Part shown: in pieces, positions 24,630 to 33,123 of the stretch
Layout of the letters: each line of letters starts with the position of its first letter
How positions within the stretch are numbered: position 1 is the stretch's first letter
NCBI RefSeq assembly: GCF_013344685.1
Contig: NZ_CP050137.1
Location: 1,740,001 to 1,804,000, forward strand
Direction of reading: 5' to 3'
Origin: Sphingomonas sp. CL5.1
GTDB taxonomy: Bacteria; Pseudomonadota; Alphaproteobacteria; Sphingomonadales; Sphingomonadaceae
DNA length: 64,000 bases
The notes under the pieces: generated by a model
The model's database searches: none
What the model was told of the DNA's origin: nothing
The model's input: only the letters and a program-made list of their open reading frames with translations
Made by a program: the position numbers and the translations under genes

Positions 24630-26138
24630 ATGCAGCCTGATCGTCGGAAGCTCGCCACGGAGGCGATCGCGCCGTTCACCCGGCAACCGCTCGGCCATTT
24701 CGTCGACGGCGCTTCGGTGGCAGGCGAAGGGGTGGCGTTTCCGGTCCATGATCCCTCGACCGGCGCGGTGCTGGGCGAGGCATGCGACGCGAGCGAGGCG
24801 GAGCTGAACGCGGCGGTGGCGGCGGCGAAGCGGGCCTTCCCGGCGTGGGCGGCGCTGGCCGGCGACAGGCGCAAGGCGGTCCTCCACCGCATCGCCGACC
24901 TGATCGAGGCGCGCGCGGAGGAGATCGCGGCGGTGGAATGCCTCGACGCCGGCCAGGCATGGCGTTTCATGTCCAAGGCGGCGCTGCGCGGGGCGGAGAA
25001 CTTCCGCTTCTTCGCCGATCGCGCGCCCGCCGCGCGCGACGGGCAGGCGCTGCCGTCCGGCGAGCATCTCAACTACACCTCGCGCTATCCGATCGGCCCG
25101 GTCGCCGTCATCACGCCGTGGAACACGCCGTTCATGCTCTCGACGTGGAAGATCGCCCCGGCGCTGGCGGCGGGCTGCACCGTCGTCCACAAGCCGGCGG
25201 AATGGTCGCCCTATTCGGCGCGCCTGCTGGTCGAGATCGCGCATGAGGCCGGGCTGCCGGCGGGCGTGTTCAATTCGGTCAACGGGCTGGGCGAGACGAC
25301 CGGCCGGCGACTGACCGAGCATCGCGACATCAAGGCGATCGCCTTCGTCGGCGAATCCAGGACCGGCAGCGCGATCATGCGGCAGGGATCGGAGACGCTG
25401 AAGCGCGTCCATTTCGAGCTGGGCGGCAAGAATCCGGTGATCGTGTTCGACGACGCCGATCTCGATCGCGCGCTCGATGCGGTGGTGTTCATGATCTACT
25501 CGCTCAACGGCCAGCGCTGCACCTCGTCGTCGCGGCTGCTGGTGCAGCGGTCGATCCACGACGCCTTCGTCGCGAAGCTCGCGGAGCGCGTCCGCCAGCT
25601 CAAGGTGGGGGACCCGTTCGACCCCGCCACCGAGGTCGGGCCGCTGATCCACGAACGCCATCTCGCCAAGGTGACGAGCTACGCCGATGTCGCGGCGGCC
25701 GACGGCGCGACGATCGCGGTGGGCGGGCAGAGGCTCGACCGGCCGGGCTATTTCTATGGCCCCACGCTCTATGCCGGCGCGGATGTCGGAATGCGCATCG
25801 CGCAGGAGGAGATTTTCGGCCCGGTCCTCACCGTCATCCCGTTCGACGACGAGGCGGATGCGATCGCCACGGCCAATGCGGTCGATTACGGCCTGGCCGG
25901 CTATCTCTGGACGAACGATGTCGGCCGCGCGCTGCGTGTGTCCGATGCGCTGGAGGCCGGGATGATCTGGGTCAACAGCGAGAACGTCCGCCACCTGCCG
26001 ACCCCGTTCGGCGGGGTGAAGGCCAGCGGCATCGGCCGCGACGGCGGCGACTGGAGCTTCGATTTCTACATGGAGACGAAGAACGTCGCGCTGGCCAAGG
26101 GCCACCACAAGATCCAGCGGCTCGGCGTCGCGGGCTGA
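24630..26138 (+). CDS. hpaE: 5-carboxymethyl-2-hydroxymuconate semialdehyde dehydrogenase
   Basis: HpaE oxidises the ring-cleavage semialdehyde to 5-carboxymethyl-2-hydroxymuconate with NAD. The 502-residue aldehyde dehydrogenase has ITPWNTPFMLSTWKIAPAL, the glutamate motif HFELGGKNPV and the catalytic cysteine in NGQRCTSSSRL. The latter two closely follow HpaE rather than GabD. The ATG at 24630 has GGAG five bases upstream. It is divergent from the hpaG1 operon and leads a plus-strand arm with the Rieske oxygenase, MFS and TonB receptor genes. Assignment to HpaE rests on motifs plus the surrounding hpaF-I genes. Confidence 0.9.
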   Translation: MQPDRRKLATEAIAPFTRQPLGHFVDGASVAGEGVAFPVHDPSTGAVLGEACDASEAELNAAVAAAKRAFPAWAALAGDRRKAVLHRIADLIEARAEEIAAVECLDAGQAWRFMSKAALRGAENFRFFADRAPAARDGQALPSGEHLNYTSRYPIGPVAVITPWNTPFMLSTWKIAPALAAGCTVVHKPAEWSPYSARLLVEIAHEAGLPAGVFNSVNGLGETTGRRLTEHRDIKAIAFVGESRTGSAIMRQGSETLKRVHFELGGKNPVIVFDDADLDRALDAVVFMIYSLNGQRCTSSSRLLVQRSIHDAFVAKLAERVRQLKVGDPFDPATEVGPLIHERHLAKVTSYADVAAADGATIAVGGQRLDRPGYFYGPTLYAGADVGMRIAQEEIFGPVLTVIPFDDEADAIATANAVDYGLAGYLWTNDVGRALRVSDALEAGMIWVNSENVRHLPTPFGGVKASGIGRDGGDWSFDFYMETKNVALAKGHHKIQRLGVAG

Positions 26139-26231
26139 CAAGGACGGTACGGGCGGCCAGACGCGCCGCCCGCCGACAACGACACATAACGAAACGGGGC
26201 GCGCAAAGACGCCCGACGCGGAGACGATGGA

Positions 26232-27410
26232 ATGAAGGATATGCTGAGCGCCTATGCGCTGCCGGCGCCCACGTTCGACGAGGCGCTGACGCTGGTCGGG
26301 CGCGGCACGCCGATGGGCGAGCTTCTGCGCCGCTACTGGCATCCCGTCGCGCTGAGCGCCGATGCGACCGAGACGCCGCGCATCGTCACCGCGCTGGGCG
26401 AGCGGCTGGTGCTGTTCCGTGACGGCGCGGGGCGACCAGGACTGCTTCACGAACGCTGCGCGCATCGCGGCACCTCGCTCTATTACGGCAAGGTCGACGA
26501 TCGCGGCATCCGCTGCTGCTATCACGGCTGGCTGTTCGACGTGGAGGGCAAGTGCCTCGAGCAGCCTTGCGAGCCGGCCCGCGGCGCGCGGACGGCGGCG
26601 CGGGTGCGCCAGCCGGGCTATCCGGTACAGGAGCTGTACGGGCTGATCTTCGCCTATATGGGGCCGATCGAGCGGATGCCGCTGCTGCCGCGCTACGACG
26701 TGCTGGAGGAGCTTGGGCCGGGCGAGTTCATCGAGACGGACGACACCAGCCTCGGCAGCGGCGGGCCGGCGATCGTGCCGTGCAACTGGCTCCAGCATTT
26801 CGAGAATGTCATGGACCCGTTCCATGTGCCGATCCTCCACGGCAGCTTCAGCGGCAACCAGTTCGTCGCGCAGATGGCGCTGATGCCCGAGGTGGTGTTC
26901 GAGGAGACGGAGCGCGGCATCCAGAGCACGCAGGTCCGCGATCTCGGCGAGGGCAAGGTGCACCGCCGCGTCACCGAGGCGATGCTGCCGACGATCCGCG
27001 CGGTGGCGAACCCGCGCGCGGAGAATGTCGGCTCCTGCTCGCTGCTCGGCTGGGTGCTGCCGATCGACGACACCAGCTTCCGCATCTATTCCGCCGGTCG
27101 CGTGACGGAGAAGGGCGCGCTGGCGAAGATCCGCTCGCACTTCAACGGCAAGCTCTGGCACGAACTGACCGAGGAGGAGCATCGCGCGCTCCCCGGCGAT
27201 TACGAAGCGCAGGTGGGGCAGGGGGCGATCACCGCGCATTCGGAGGAGCATCTCGTCACCTCCGACAAGGGGATCGGCATGTTGCGCCGGCTGTACCGGC
27301 GGCAGGTCGAACTGGTCGCGGCCGGGGGCGATCCGGCGGGCACGCGCTTCGGCGCTGCCGATCCGCTCGTCCGGCTCGCCGCCGGCACCGCGATCGTCGC
27401 GGCGGGCTGA
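26232..27410 (+). CDS. Rieske non-heme iron oxygenase, large (alpha) subunit
   Basis: This 392-residue protein is a Rieske oxygenase alpha subunit of the single-component-oxygenase group that includes vanillate and phenoxybenzoate oxygenases. The Rieske [2Fe-2S] ligands are C76-x-H78 and C95-x2-H98. The catalytic iron motif is E191-x3-D195-x2-H198-x4-H203, with N185 and H189 nearby. No ferredoxin reductase is encoded next to it, so it must borrow electrons from elsewhere. Its position upstream of homoprotocatechuate cleavage suggests it makes the catechol, by O-demethylation (for example of homovanillate) or hydroxylation. That substrate is inference. Confidence 0.9.
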   Translation: MKDMLSAYALPAPTFDEALTLVGRGTPMGELLRRYWHPVALSADATETPRIVTALGERLVLFRDGAGRPGLLHERCAHRGTSLYYGKVDDRGIRCCYHGWLFDVEGKCLEQPCEPARGARTAARVRQPGYPVQELYGLIFAYMGPIERMPLLPRYDVLEELGPGEFIETDDTSLGSGGPAIVPCNWLQHFENVMDPFHVPILHGSFSGNQFVAQMALMPEVVFEETERGIQSTQVRDLGEGKVHRRVTEAMLPTIRAVANPRAENVGSCSLLGWVLPIDDTSFRIYSAGRVTEKGALAKIRSHFNGKLWHELTEEEHRALPGDYEAQVGQGAITAHSEEHLVTSDKGIGMLRRLYRRQVELVAAGGDPAGTRFGAADPLVRLAAGTAIVAAG

Positions 27411-27416
27411 GCCGGC

Positions 27417-28757
27417 GTGGCGAGCGTGATCGAAACCGGCGACGCAGCCGCCGCGCCGGGCCGCAGCTATGCCTATGGCTGGTACACGGCGGCGGTGCTG
27501 ATGGTCGCCTATACCTTCTCTTTCCTCGACCGTCAGATCCTCAACCTGATGGTCGGGCCGATCAAGGCGGACCTGCACCTGACCGACACGCAGTTCGCGC
27601 TGCTGACCGGCGGGGCGTTCGGCATCTTCTACACGGTGATGGGGCTGCCGATCGGCTGGCTGGCCGATCGCTATCCGCGCACGCGCATCATCACCTGCGG
27701 CGTGGCGATGTGGAGCGTCGCCACCACCGCCTGTGCGTTCGTGCGCACCTTTCCGGCGCTGATGGCGGCGCGGATCGGCGTGGGGGTGGGCGAGGCGACG
27801 CTTTCGCCCTCCGCCTATTCGCTGCTCAGCAACAGCTTCGACCGCTCCCGGCTGCCGCGTGCGATGAGCGTCTATTCGGTCGGCATCTATATCGGCGCCG
27901 GGCTGGCGCTGATCGTCGGCGGGTCGGTGGTGGAGGCGGTCGCGCGGACGCCGAGCGTGATGCTGCCGCTGCTCGGCGAGATCCATTCGTGGCACGCGGT
28001 GTTCCTGGTTATCGGTCCGCCGGGGCTGCTCGTCGCCTTGTGGGTGGCGACGCTGCGCGAGCCGGGGCGGCAGGCGAAAACCGGCGACGTCGCGGCGAGC
28101 TTCTCGATCGCGCGCATCTGGCGCTTCCTCGCGTCATGGCCGGCAATGTCGGTCGCGCTGTTCCTGGGATCGGCGATGCTGGCGATCATGAGCTATATGG
28201 ACGCCTGGTATCCCGAGCTGTTCATCCGCACTTTCCACTGGAGCGTGGGCGAGACGGGGCATGTCAACGGCCTCGCCTCGCTGACCGCCGGGCCGCTCGG
28301 GATGCTCTCGGCGGGCTGGCTCTCCAGCCGGATGATCGCGCGCGGCCGTGTCGACGCCTGCCTGCGGCTGGCGATCCACGCGGCGATCGGGATGAGCATC
28401 ACCGCCACTGTGATGCCGCTGCTGCCGCAGGCCTGGGCGATGGCGGCGATGCTGTGGCCGATCAAGTTCCTCGGCGGCTTCATCCCGGTGCTGATCCCCT
28501 CCGCGATCCAGATGGTCGCGCCGGGCAATATGCGCGCGCAATTGAGCGCGGTGTTCGGGCTGACCGTGGGCATCCTCGCCGTCACGCTCGGGCCGGTGCT
28601 GCCCGCGCTGATCGGCGACTATGTGCTGCGCGACGAGGGCGCGCTCCACCTGTCGCTGTCGATCGCGGCGGCGATTGTCGGCCCGGTGGCGACGGTGCTG
28701 TTGTGGTGCGGGCTGCGCCAGTTCCGCGCCTGCCTGAGCGAGCGGCCGGAGACCTGA
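27417..28757 (+). CDS. MFS transporter (spinster-like, aromatic acid uptake candidate)
   Basis: This 446-residue major facilitator has 12 predicted membrane helices. It shows the MFS A-motif as GWLADRYPRTR in the first cytoplasmic loop and the spinster-like FSFLDRQILNLMVGPIK and RIGVGVGEATLSPSAYS stretches. Such transporters are frequent beside TonB receptors in sphingomonad aromatic clusters. The GTG start lies six bases after the Rieske stop, so they are co-transcribed. It is likely the inner-membrane step following the TonB receptor. The direction and substrate are not shown by the sequence. An intrinsic terminator follows directly. Confidence 0.87.
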   Translation: MASVIETGDAAAAPGRSYAYGWYTAAVLMVAYTFSFLDRQILNLMVGPIKADLHLTDTQFALLTGGAFGIFYTVMGLPIGWLADRYPRTRIITCGVAMWSVATTACAFVRTFPALMAARIGVGVGEATLSPSAYSLLSNSFDRSRLPRAMSVYSVGIYIGAGLALIVGGSVVEAVARTPSVMLPLLGEIHSWHAVFLVIGPPGLLVALWVATLREPGRQAKTGDVAASFSIARIWRFLASWPAMSVALFLGSAMLAIMSYMDAWYPELFIRTFHWSVGETGHVNGLASLTAGPLGMLSAGWLSSRMIARGRVDACLRLAIHAAIGMSITATVMPLLPQAWAMAAMLWPIKFLGGFIPVLIPSAIQMVAPGNMRAQLSAVFGLTVGILAVTLGPVLPALIGDYVLRDEGALHLSLSIAAAIVGPVATVLLWCGLRQFRACLSERPET

Positions 28758-28770
28758 GCTTCAACGACTG

Positions 28771-28805
28771 AAAAAGCGCGTGCCAGCCCTGGGCGCGCTT
28801 TTTCC
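28771..28805 (+). terminator. Intrinsic terminator after hpaE-Rieske-MFS operon
   Basis: A 10-bp stem, AAAAAGCGCG (28771-28780) with CGCGCTTTTT (28794-28803), encloses a loop with further CC/GG pairing and is followed by T-rich sequence. It lies 14 bases after the MFS stop. Because it separates the MFS gene from the TonB receptor gene, the receptor probably has its own promoter. Confidence 0.8.
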
Positions 28806-28881
28806 TTGTTTCGTTATTCGCGCCGTTGTTTCATTCCTCGCAACAAATCGCGAAACCGCGTTGCGCGCGCAGGGCATAAGA

Positions 28882-28893
28882 ATAACATGTTAT
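28882..28893. promoter_or_regulatory. Perfect palindrome ATAACATGTTAT upstream of TonB receptor (candidate operator)
   Basis: A perfect 12-bp palindrome lies 61 bases upstream of the receptor start, in the promoter-sized gap after the terminator. The core TAACATGTTA differs at one base from TAACATGATA in the hpaG1/hpaE divergent promoter, which suggests one regulator acts at both places. Confidence 0.55.
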
Positions 28894-28953
28894 GTAATCC
28901 GGTCGCGTCCAACCCCCGCATGGCGTCCGGTTTTCATGGAGGGAGGGGATAAG

Positions 28954-31230
28954 GTGGGCAAGATGAAGATCAAGGTAGCAATGGCTGCGCCTTCGATGGT
29001 GATGGCGGCCGTTCTCGGCATGGCGCCGGCGCAGGCGATGGCCGTCCCGGCGGCGGACGCGGATTCCGCCGTCCAGTCCGGCGGCAACGGCGGCGTGCCC
29101 GATGTCGTGGTCACCGCCAACAAGCGCGAGCAGAAGTTGCAGGAGACGCCGACCAGCATCGGCGTCATTACCTCCGACGATCTGGTCAAGCGCCAGATCA
29201 CCGATATCGAGCAGGTGACGCGCAACATCGCCGGCCTCAACGTCATCAACGCGGGGCCGGGCCAGAACACGCTGATGATCCGCGGCCTCGTCGGCGCGGG
29301 CGAGTCCACCGTCGGCCTCTATTACGACAATCTGCCGACCGCCGGCACCGGCGACAGCGCCACCACGGCCGCCGGCCGCCAGACCGATTTCCTCGTCTAT
29401 GACGTGCAGCGCGTCGAGGTGCTGCGCGGCCCGCAGAGCACGCTCTACGGTTCGTCGGCGCTGGCCGGCGTCGTGCGCGTGCTGTCCAACCCGGCCAAGC
29501 TGGGCGTGACCGAAGGCCGCGTCGACCTCGAAGGCTCGCTCGTCGAGCATGGCCAGGCCGGCTATTCGGTGAAGGGCGTGGTCAACGTGCCGCTCGGCGA
29601 TTCGGTCGCCTTCCGCGTCGTCGGCTACGGCGTCCACACGCCGGGTTTCATCGACAACATCTCCTTCGGCAAGGAGAATGTGAACAGCGCGAACACCTGG
29701 GGCTTCCGCTGGAACGGCACCTATCAACTCGGGCCGGACACCACCGCCACCACCCAGCTCTACGTGCAGGACATGAAGTCCAACGGCCAGCCGTATGAAT
29801 GGTCGCACGTCTCGACGATCGGCGGCGTGACGCTACCGGCCGCGGGCGACCTGCAATCACGCACGCAGAGCCGCGAGCCGTATCACGATCGCTCGATCCT
29901 GACCGGCCTGACGCTCGAGCATCAGTTCTCGAACATGACGCTGACCTTCACCCAGTCGTATCAGCGTCGCCGCAATGAGAGCTACACGGACCAGCAGGGC
30001 CTGCCGCTGTTCTTCGGTTTTCTGCAGAGCATCGACGCGTTCCCGGATATCACGCTGCCGACCGCGATCACCTTCCGCTCGGCGCAGAAATTGACGATGT
30101 GGAATTCCGAGCTTCGTCTCGCCACCAACTTCGATGGCCCGCTCAACGTCATCGTCGGCGGCATCTACCAGAACCGCCGCATCCAGATCGACAACAGCTT
30201 CGTCGATGTGGACACGACGACCGGCAAGCCGATCACGGCCAATCCATTGTGGTATGAGCGCGCCGGCGATTTTCGCCTGACGCAATGGGCCGGGTTCGGC
30301 GAGGCGACGCTGAAGCTGTCGGACAAATTCTCGGTCCTCGGCGGCATCCGCGTGTTCCAGAACAGCCGCCACGACGTCGCCACCTCGATCGTTCCTTTCC
30401 TGCGCCTCGGCGCGAACGGCGCGCCGGACGACGTGCGCAGCAAGGAAAGCAAGGCGATCTACAAGTTCGAGGCGGACTATAAGCCGACCAGCGACATCAT
30501 GCTCTACGCTTCGGCGTCGCAAGGCTATCGCGCCGGCGGCACGATCGTCCGCGTCGTGCCGGAGCTGCCGCCTGCCTACGGCCCTGACTATACGTGGAAT
30601 TTCGAGGCCGGCGCCAAGACCGACTGGCTCAACCGCGCGCTTCAGCTCAATATCGCGCTGTATCGCGTCAACTGGTACGACACGCAGATCTCGGGCGACT
30701 TCTTCAACGGGTCGTTCTCCGGCGTGCTCAACTGCTCGGGCCTGTGCGCCCGTTCGCAGGGCGTCGAGTTCGATCTCACCGCGCGTCCGGTTCGCGGCCT
30801 GGAGCTGACCGCCAGCGGCACGGTGTTCAAGGCCAAGTGGTTGAAGGACCAGCCGGCGATCTCCGGCTCGCCGGTGGCGGGCACGCAGTTCGCCAACACG
30901 CCGACCTTCACCCTCAACGGCTCGGCGGCGTACACATGGGAGCTTGGCGGCGACAATTCGCTCGAACTGCGCGTCGATGCCCAGCATCGCGGGAAGTACG
31001 CCTATATGGACTATCGCCCGCAGTATAACCTGATGGCGCCCGAGGCGTTCACCCTGGTCAATGCGGCGATCACGCTGGCGCATCAGGACGCGTGGAGCGC
31101 CGCGTTGTTCGCGCGCAACCTGTTCGACGAGCGGGCGCAGATCAACTCGATCGCCGACTCGGTCACGCCTTATCAGACGCTGATCGCGCAGCCGCGCACC
31201 ATCGGCGTGCAGTTCGGCGTGAAGTTCTGA
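28954..31230 (+). CDS. TonB-dependent outer-membrane receptor
   Basis: This receptor of about 758 residues should import a substrate across the outer membrane with TonB energy. A signal peptide is present (AAPSMVMAAVLGMAPAQAMA), then a TonB-box-like DVVVTANKREQKLQETP, a plug domain (TRNIAGLNVINAGPGQNTLM; VEVLRGPQSTLYGSSALAG), and a beta-barrel ending in phenylalanine (QFGVKF). GTG at 28954 is chosen because GGAGGGG lies five bases upstream; ATG 28936 and ATG 28963 are alternatives. It follows the MFS gene but has its own promoter region with a palindrome. In this island an aromatic or lignin-derived acid is the likely cargo, not a siderophore; this is inference from context. Confidence 0.92.
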   Translation: MGKMKIKVAMAAPSMVMAAVLGMAPAQAMAVPAADADSAVQSGGNGGVPDVVVTANKREQKLQETPTSIGVITSDDLVKRQITDIEQVTRNIAGLNVINAGPGQNTLMIRGLVGAGESTVGLYYDNLPTAGTGDSATTAAGRQTDFLVYDVQRVEVLRGPQSTLYGSSALAGVVRVLSNPAKLGVTEGRVDLEGSLVEHGQAGYSVKGVVNVPLGDSVAFRVVGYGVHTPGFIDNISFGKENVNSANTWGFRWNGTYQLGPDTTATTQLYVQDMKSNGQPYEWSHVSTIGGVTLPAAGDLQSRTQSREPYHDRSILTGLTLEHQFSNMTLTFTQSYQRRRNESYTDQQGLPLFFGFLQSIDAFPDITLPTAITFRSAQKLTMWNSELRLATNFDGPLNVIVGGIYQNRRIQIDNSFVDVDTTTGKPITANPLWYERAGDFRLTQWAGFGEATLKLSDKFSVLGGIRVFQNSRHDVATSIVPFLRLGANGAPDDVRSKESKAIYKFEADYKPTSDIMLYASASQGYRAGGTIVRVVPELPPAYGPDYTWNFEAGAKTDWLNRALQLNIALYRVNWYDTQISGDFFNGSFSGVLNCSGLCARSQGVEFDLTARPVRGLELTASGTVFKAKWLKDQPAISGSPVAGTQFANTPTFTLNGSAAYTWELGGDNSLELRVDAQHRGKYAYMDYRPQYNLMAPEAFTLVNAAITLAHQDAWSAALFARNLFDERAQINSIADSVTPYQTLIAQPRTIGVQFGVKF

Positions 31231-31239
31231 CGACAGGCG

Positions 31240-31264
31240 CCGGGCGGTCGCGCCGACCGCCCGG
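31240..31264 (+). terminator. GC-rich hairpin after TonB receptor gene
   Basis: An 11-bp perfect stem, CCGGGCGGTCG paired with CGACCGCCCGG across a CGC loop, starts ten bases after the receptor stop. There is no T-run, so termination may be Rho-assisted, or it may serve as a 3'-end stabiliser. Confidence 0.5.
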
Positions 31265-31367
31265 TACAGTCCGGACACTGGGAAACCCCTGTCGCTGGCC
31301 GGCCGGGTTTTCCTTTGCACGCTTCTCGCCCGTGGCCTGACGCGTCCGGCGCCGCTATGGCCGGCGC

Positions 31368-32051
31368 ATGATTCACATTCTCGCCACCGGCACCTCGCGC
31401 GGCATCGGCGCTGCGATCACGGGCGCGCTCGATCGGCCCGGCGTGCGCATCGTCGGACACGGCACCGCCAGCAGCATCGCCGCCGACTTCTCCGACCCGG
31501 CCGCGCCCGCGCGATTATGGGAGGCGGCGCTGGAACAACTCGGCGCGATCGACGTGCTCATCAACAACGCCGGCGTCTACGAGGCGAATCCAATCGACCG
31601 CGAGGAGACGGACTGGAATGAGGCGTGGGAGCGCACGATGCGGATTAATCTCACCGCCACCGCCGCGCTGTCGCGACTCGCGGTGCGCCATTGGCAGGCG
31701 CGTCGGCAGGGCGGGCGGATCATCAACATCGCCAGCCGCGCGGCGCATCGCGGCGACAGCGCGGAGCATTGGGACTATGGCGCGAGCAAGGCCGGGATGG
31801 TGGCGCTGACCAAGACGATCGCGCGCCAATATGCGGCGGAGGGGATTCTCGCTTTCGCGATCTGCCCCGGCTTCGTCGATACCGATATGGCGGCGGATCA
31901 TCTCGGCCCCGCCTTGCTCGCCGAAATACCCCTCGGCCGCGTCGCGACGCCGCAGGAAGTGGCCGAAATGGCGCGTTGGCTGGCGCTCGACGCGCCCGCC
32001 GCGATGACTGGCGCGGTGCTGGATGTGAACGGAGCGAGCTATGTCCGCTGA
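31368..32051 (+). CDS. Short-chain dehydrogenase/reductase
   Basis: This 227-residue classical SDR has the cofactor motif TGTSRGIGAAI at the N-terminus, the LINNAGVYE structural motif near residue 64, the catalytic serine in INIASRAAHRG, and the YxxxK pair in DYGASKAGMVALTK. The C-terminal VNGAS is typical. The substrate cannot be inferred from the sequence. Its 3' end overlaps the prmA start by 11 bases, so the two are transcribed together, although no functional link to ribosomal protein methylation is evident. Confidence 0.88.
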   Translation: MIHILATGTSRGIGAAITGALDRPGVRIVGHGTASSIAADFSDPAAPARLWEAALEQLGAIDVLINNAGVYEANPIDREETDWNEAWERTMRINLTATAALSRLAVRHWQARRQGGRIINIASRAAHRGDSAEHWDYGASKAGMVALTKTIARQYAAEGILAFAICPGFVDTDMAADHLGPALLAEIPLGRVATPQEVAEMARWLALDAPAAMTGAVLDVNGASYVR

Positions 32052-32973
32052 TAGCTGGAAGGTGACGCTGCCGTGCACCCGCGCGGAGGCGGAGGCGATC
32101 GACGCCGCCGGCGATCTGGCGATCGACGCGGTGCTGATGACCACCGAGGAGGTGGAGGACGATATCGAGCGCTGGCGGCTCGACGCCTATATGGAGAAGG
32201 AACCGGACGCCGCGATGCTCGACGCGCTGCGGGCGCTGGCGCCGAGCGCGGCCGGCGCGGAGCCGGCGATCGAGGCGCTGACCGCGCAGGACTGGGTGGC
32301 GATGAGTCAGGCCGGGCTGGAGCCGATCCGCGAAGGACGGTTCGTCGTCCACACCTCCGCCCATCCGGTCGCGGCGGAAGCGGGGCGGCGCGCCTTCCTG
32401 ATCGACGCCGGGCAGGCGTTCGGCACCGGGCATCACCACACCACCGCCGGCTGCCTCGCGATGATCGACGCGCTCGCGGGGCAGCATTTCGCCAATGTGA
32501 TCGATTTCGGCACCGGCACCGGCCTGCTCGCCTTCGCCGCGCGGCACCTCTGGCCCGAGGCGCGGGTGACGGCGACCGATATCGACCCGATCGCGATCGA
32601 GGTGACCGCCGCGAACATGGCCGCCAATGACGTCGCCGGGATCGAGCTGGTCGTCGCGGACGGCGCGCGCGCGCCGGAGATCGAGGCGCGCGCGCCCTAT
32701 GACCTGCTGATCGCCAACATCCTCGCCGGACCGCTGGTGGCGATGGCGCCGGAGGTGACGGCGGTGGCGGCACCGCACGCGACGATCGTGCTTGCCGGGC
32801 TGCTCACCAGCCAGGCGGAAACGGTGGTCGAGGCCTGGCGCGCGCAGGGCTGTACGCCGACGGGGCGCGACGTGCGTGGCGACTGGACGATCCTGCGCCT
32901 CACCGCGCCGGCCGAGCCGCGGCCCGCCGCGACCGGCGGCGATCGCGCGGCGTGGAAGACCGACGGGCGCTAG
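32041..32973 (+). CDS. prmA: Ribosomal protein L11 methyltransferase
   Basis: PrmA trimethylates ribosomal protein L11 using S-adenosylmethionine. The 310-residue protein has an N-terminal substrate-recognition domain and a C-terminal Rossmann methyltransferase domain. The SAM-binding motif VIDFGTGTGLLAFAAR lies near residue 155, preceded by the PrmA-specific AFGTGHHHTTAGCL, and DLLIANILAGPLV carries the NPPY-like catalytic region (here NILA). It overlaps the SDR gene by 11 bases. The C-terminal tail past residue 295 is arginine- and glycine-rich and probably disordered. Confidence 0.92.
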   Translation: MSADSWKVTLPCTRAEAEAIDAAGDLAIDAVLMTTEEVEDDIERWRLDAYMEKEPDAAMLDALRALAPSAAGAEPAIEALTAQDWVAMSQAGLEPIREGRFVVHTSAHPVAAEAGRRAFLIDAGQAFGTGHHHTTAGCLAMIDALAGQHFANVIDFGTGTGLLAFAARHLWPEARVTATDIDPIAIEVTAANMAANDVAGIELVVADGARAPEIEARAPYDLLIANILAGPLVAMAPEVTAVAAPHATIVLAGLLTSQAETVVEAWRAQGCTPTGRDVRGDWTILRLTAPAEPRPAATGGDRAAWKTDGR

Positions 32974-33019
32974 GACCGATCGCCATTCGGTTCCGGCGGG
33001 CTGCAAAAAATGGCGCCTT

Positions 33020-33053
33020 GCGTGCTTCCGGTGCTCACATACCGGAGGCACGC
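33020..33053. terminator. Hairpin between convergent prmA and globin genes
   Basis: GCGTGC-T-TCCGGT pairs with ACCGGA-G-GCACGC around an 8-base loop, giving a stem of 13 pairs with one wobble. It lies in the 150-base gap where prmA and the globin gene converge, so it may end transcripts from both sides, though no T-run follows on either strand. The left arm can alternatively pair, as CTTGCGTG, with CACGCAAG at 33066-33073. Confidence 0.45.
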
Positions 33054-33123
33054 CGCGCGCCGGGTCACGCAAGACCGCCAATTTCGCTATCGCCATCTCC
33101 TGAATGCCGACCGGTCCCCGGCG

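Noticed and set aside
24534..27995. A 1153-codon minus-strand open frame across hpaE, Rieske and MFS genes
   Set aside because: Composition is low-complexity Arg/Ala/His, it covers three convincing plus-strand genes and spans their promoter region.
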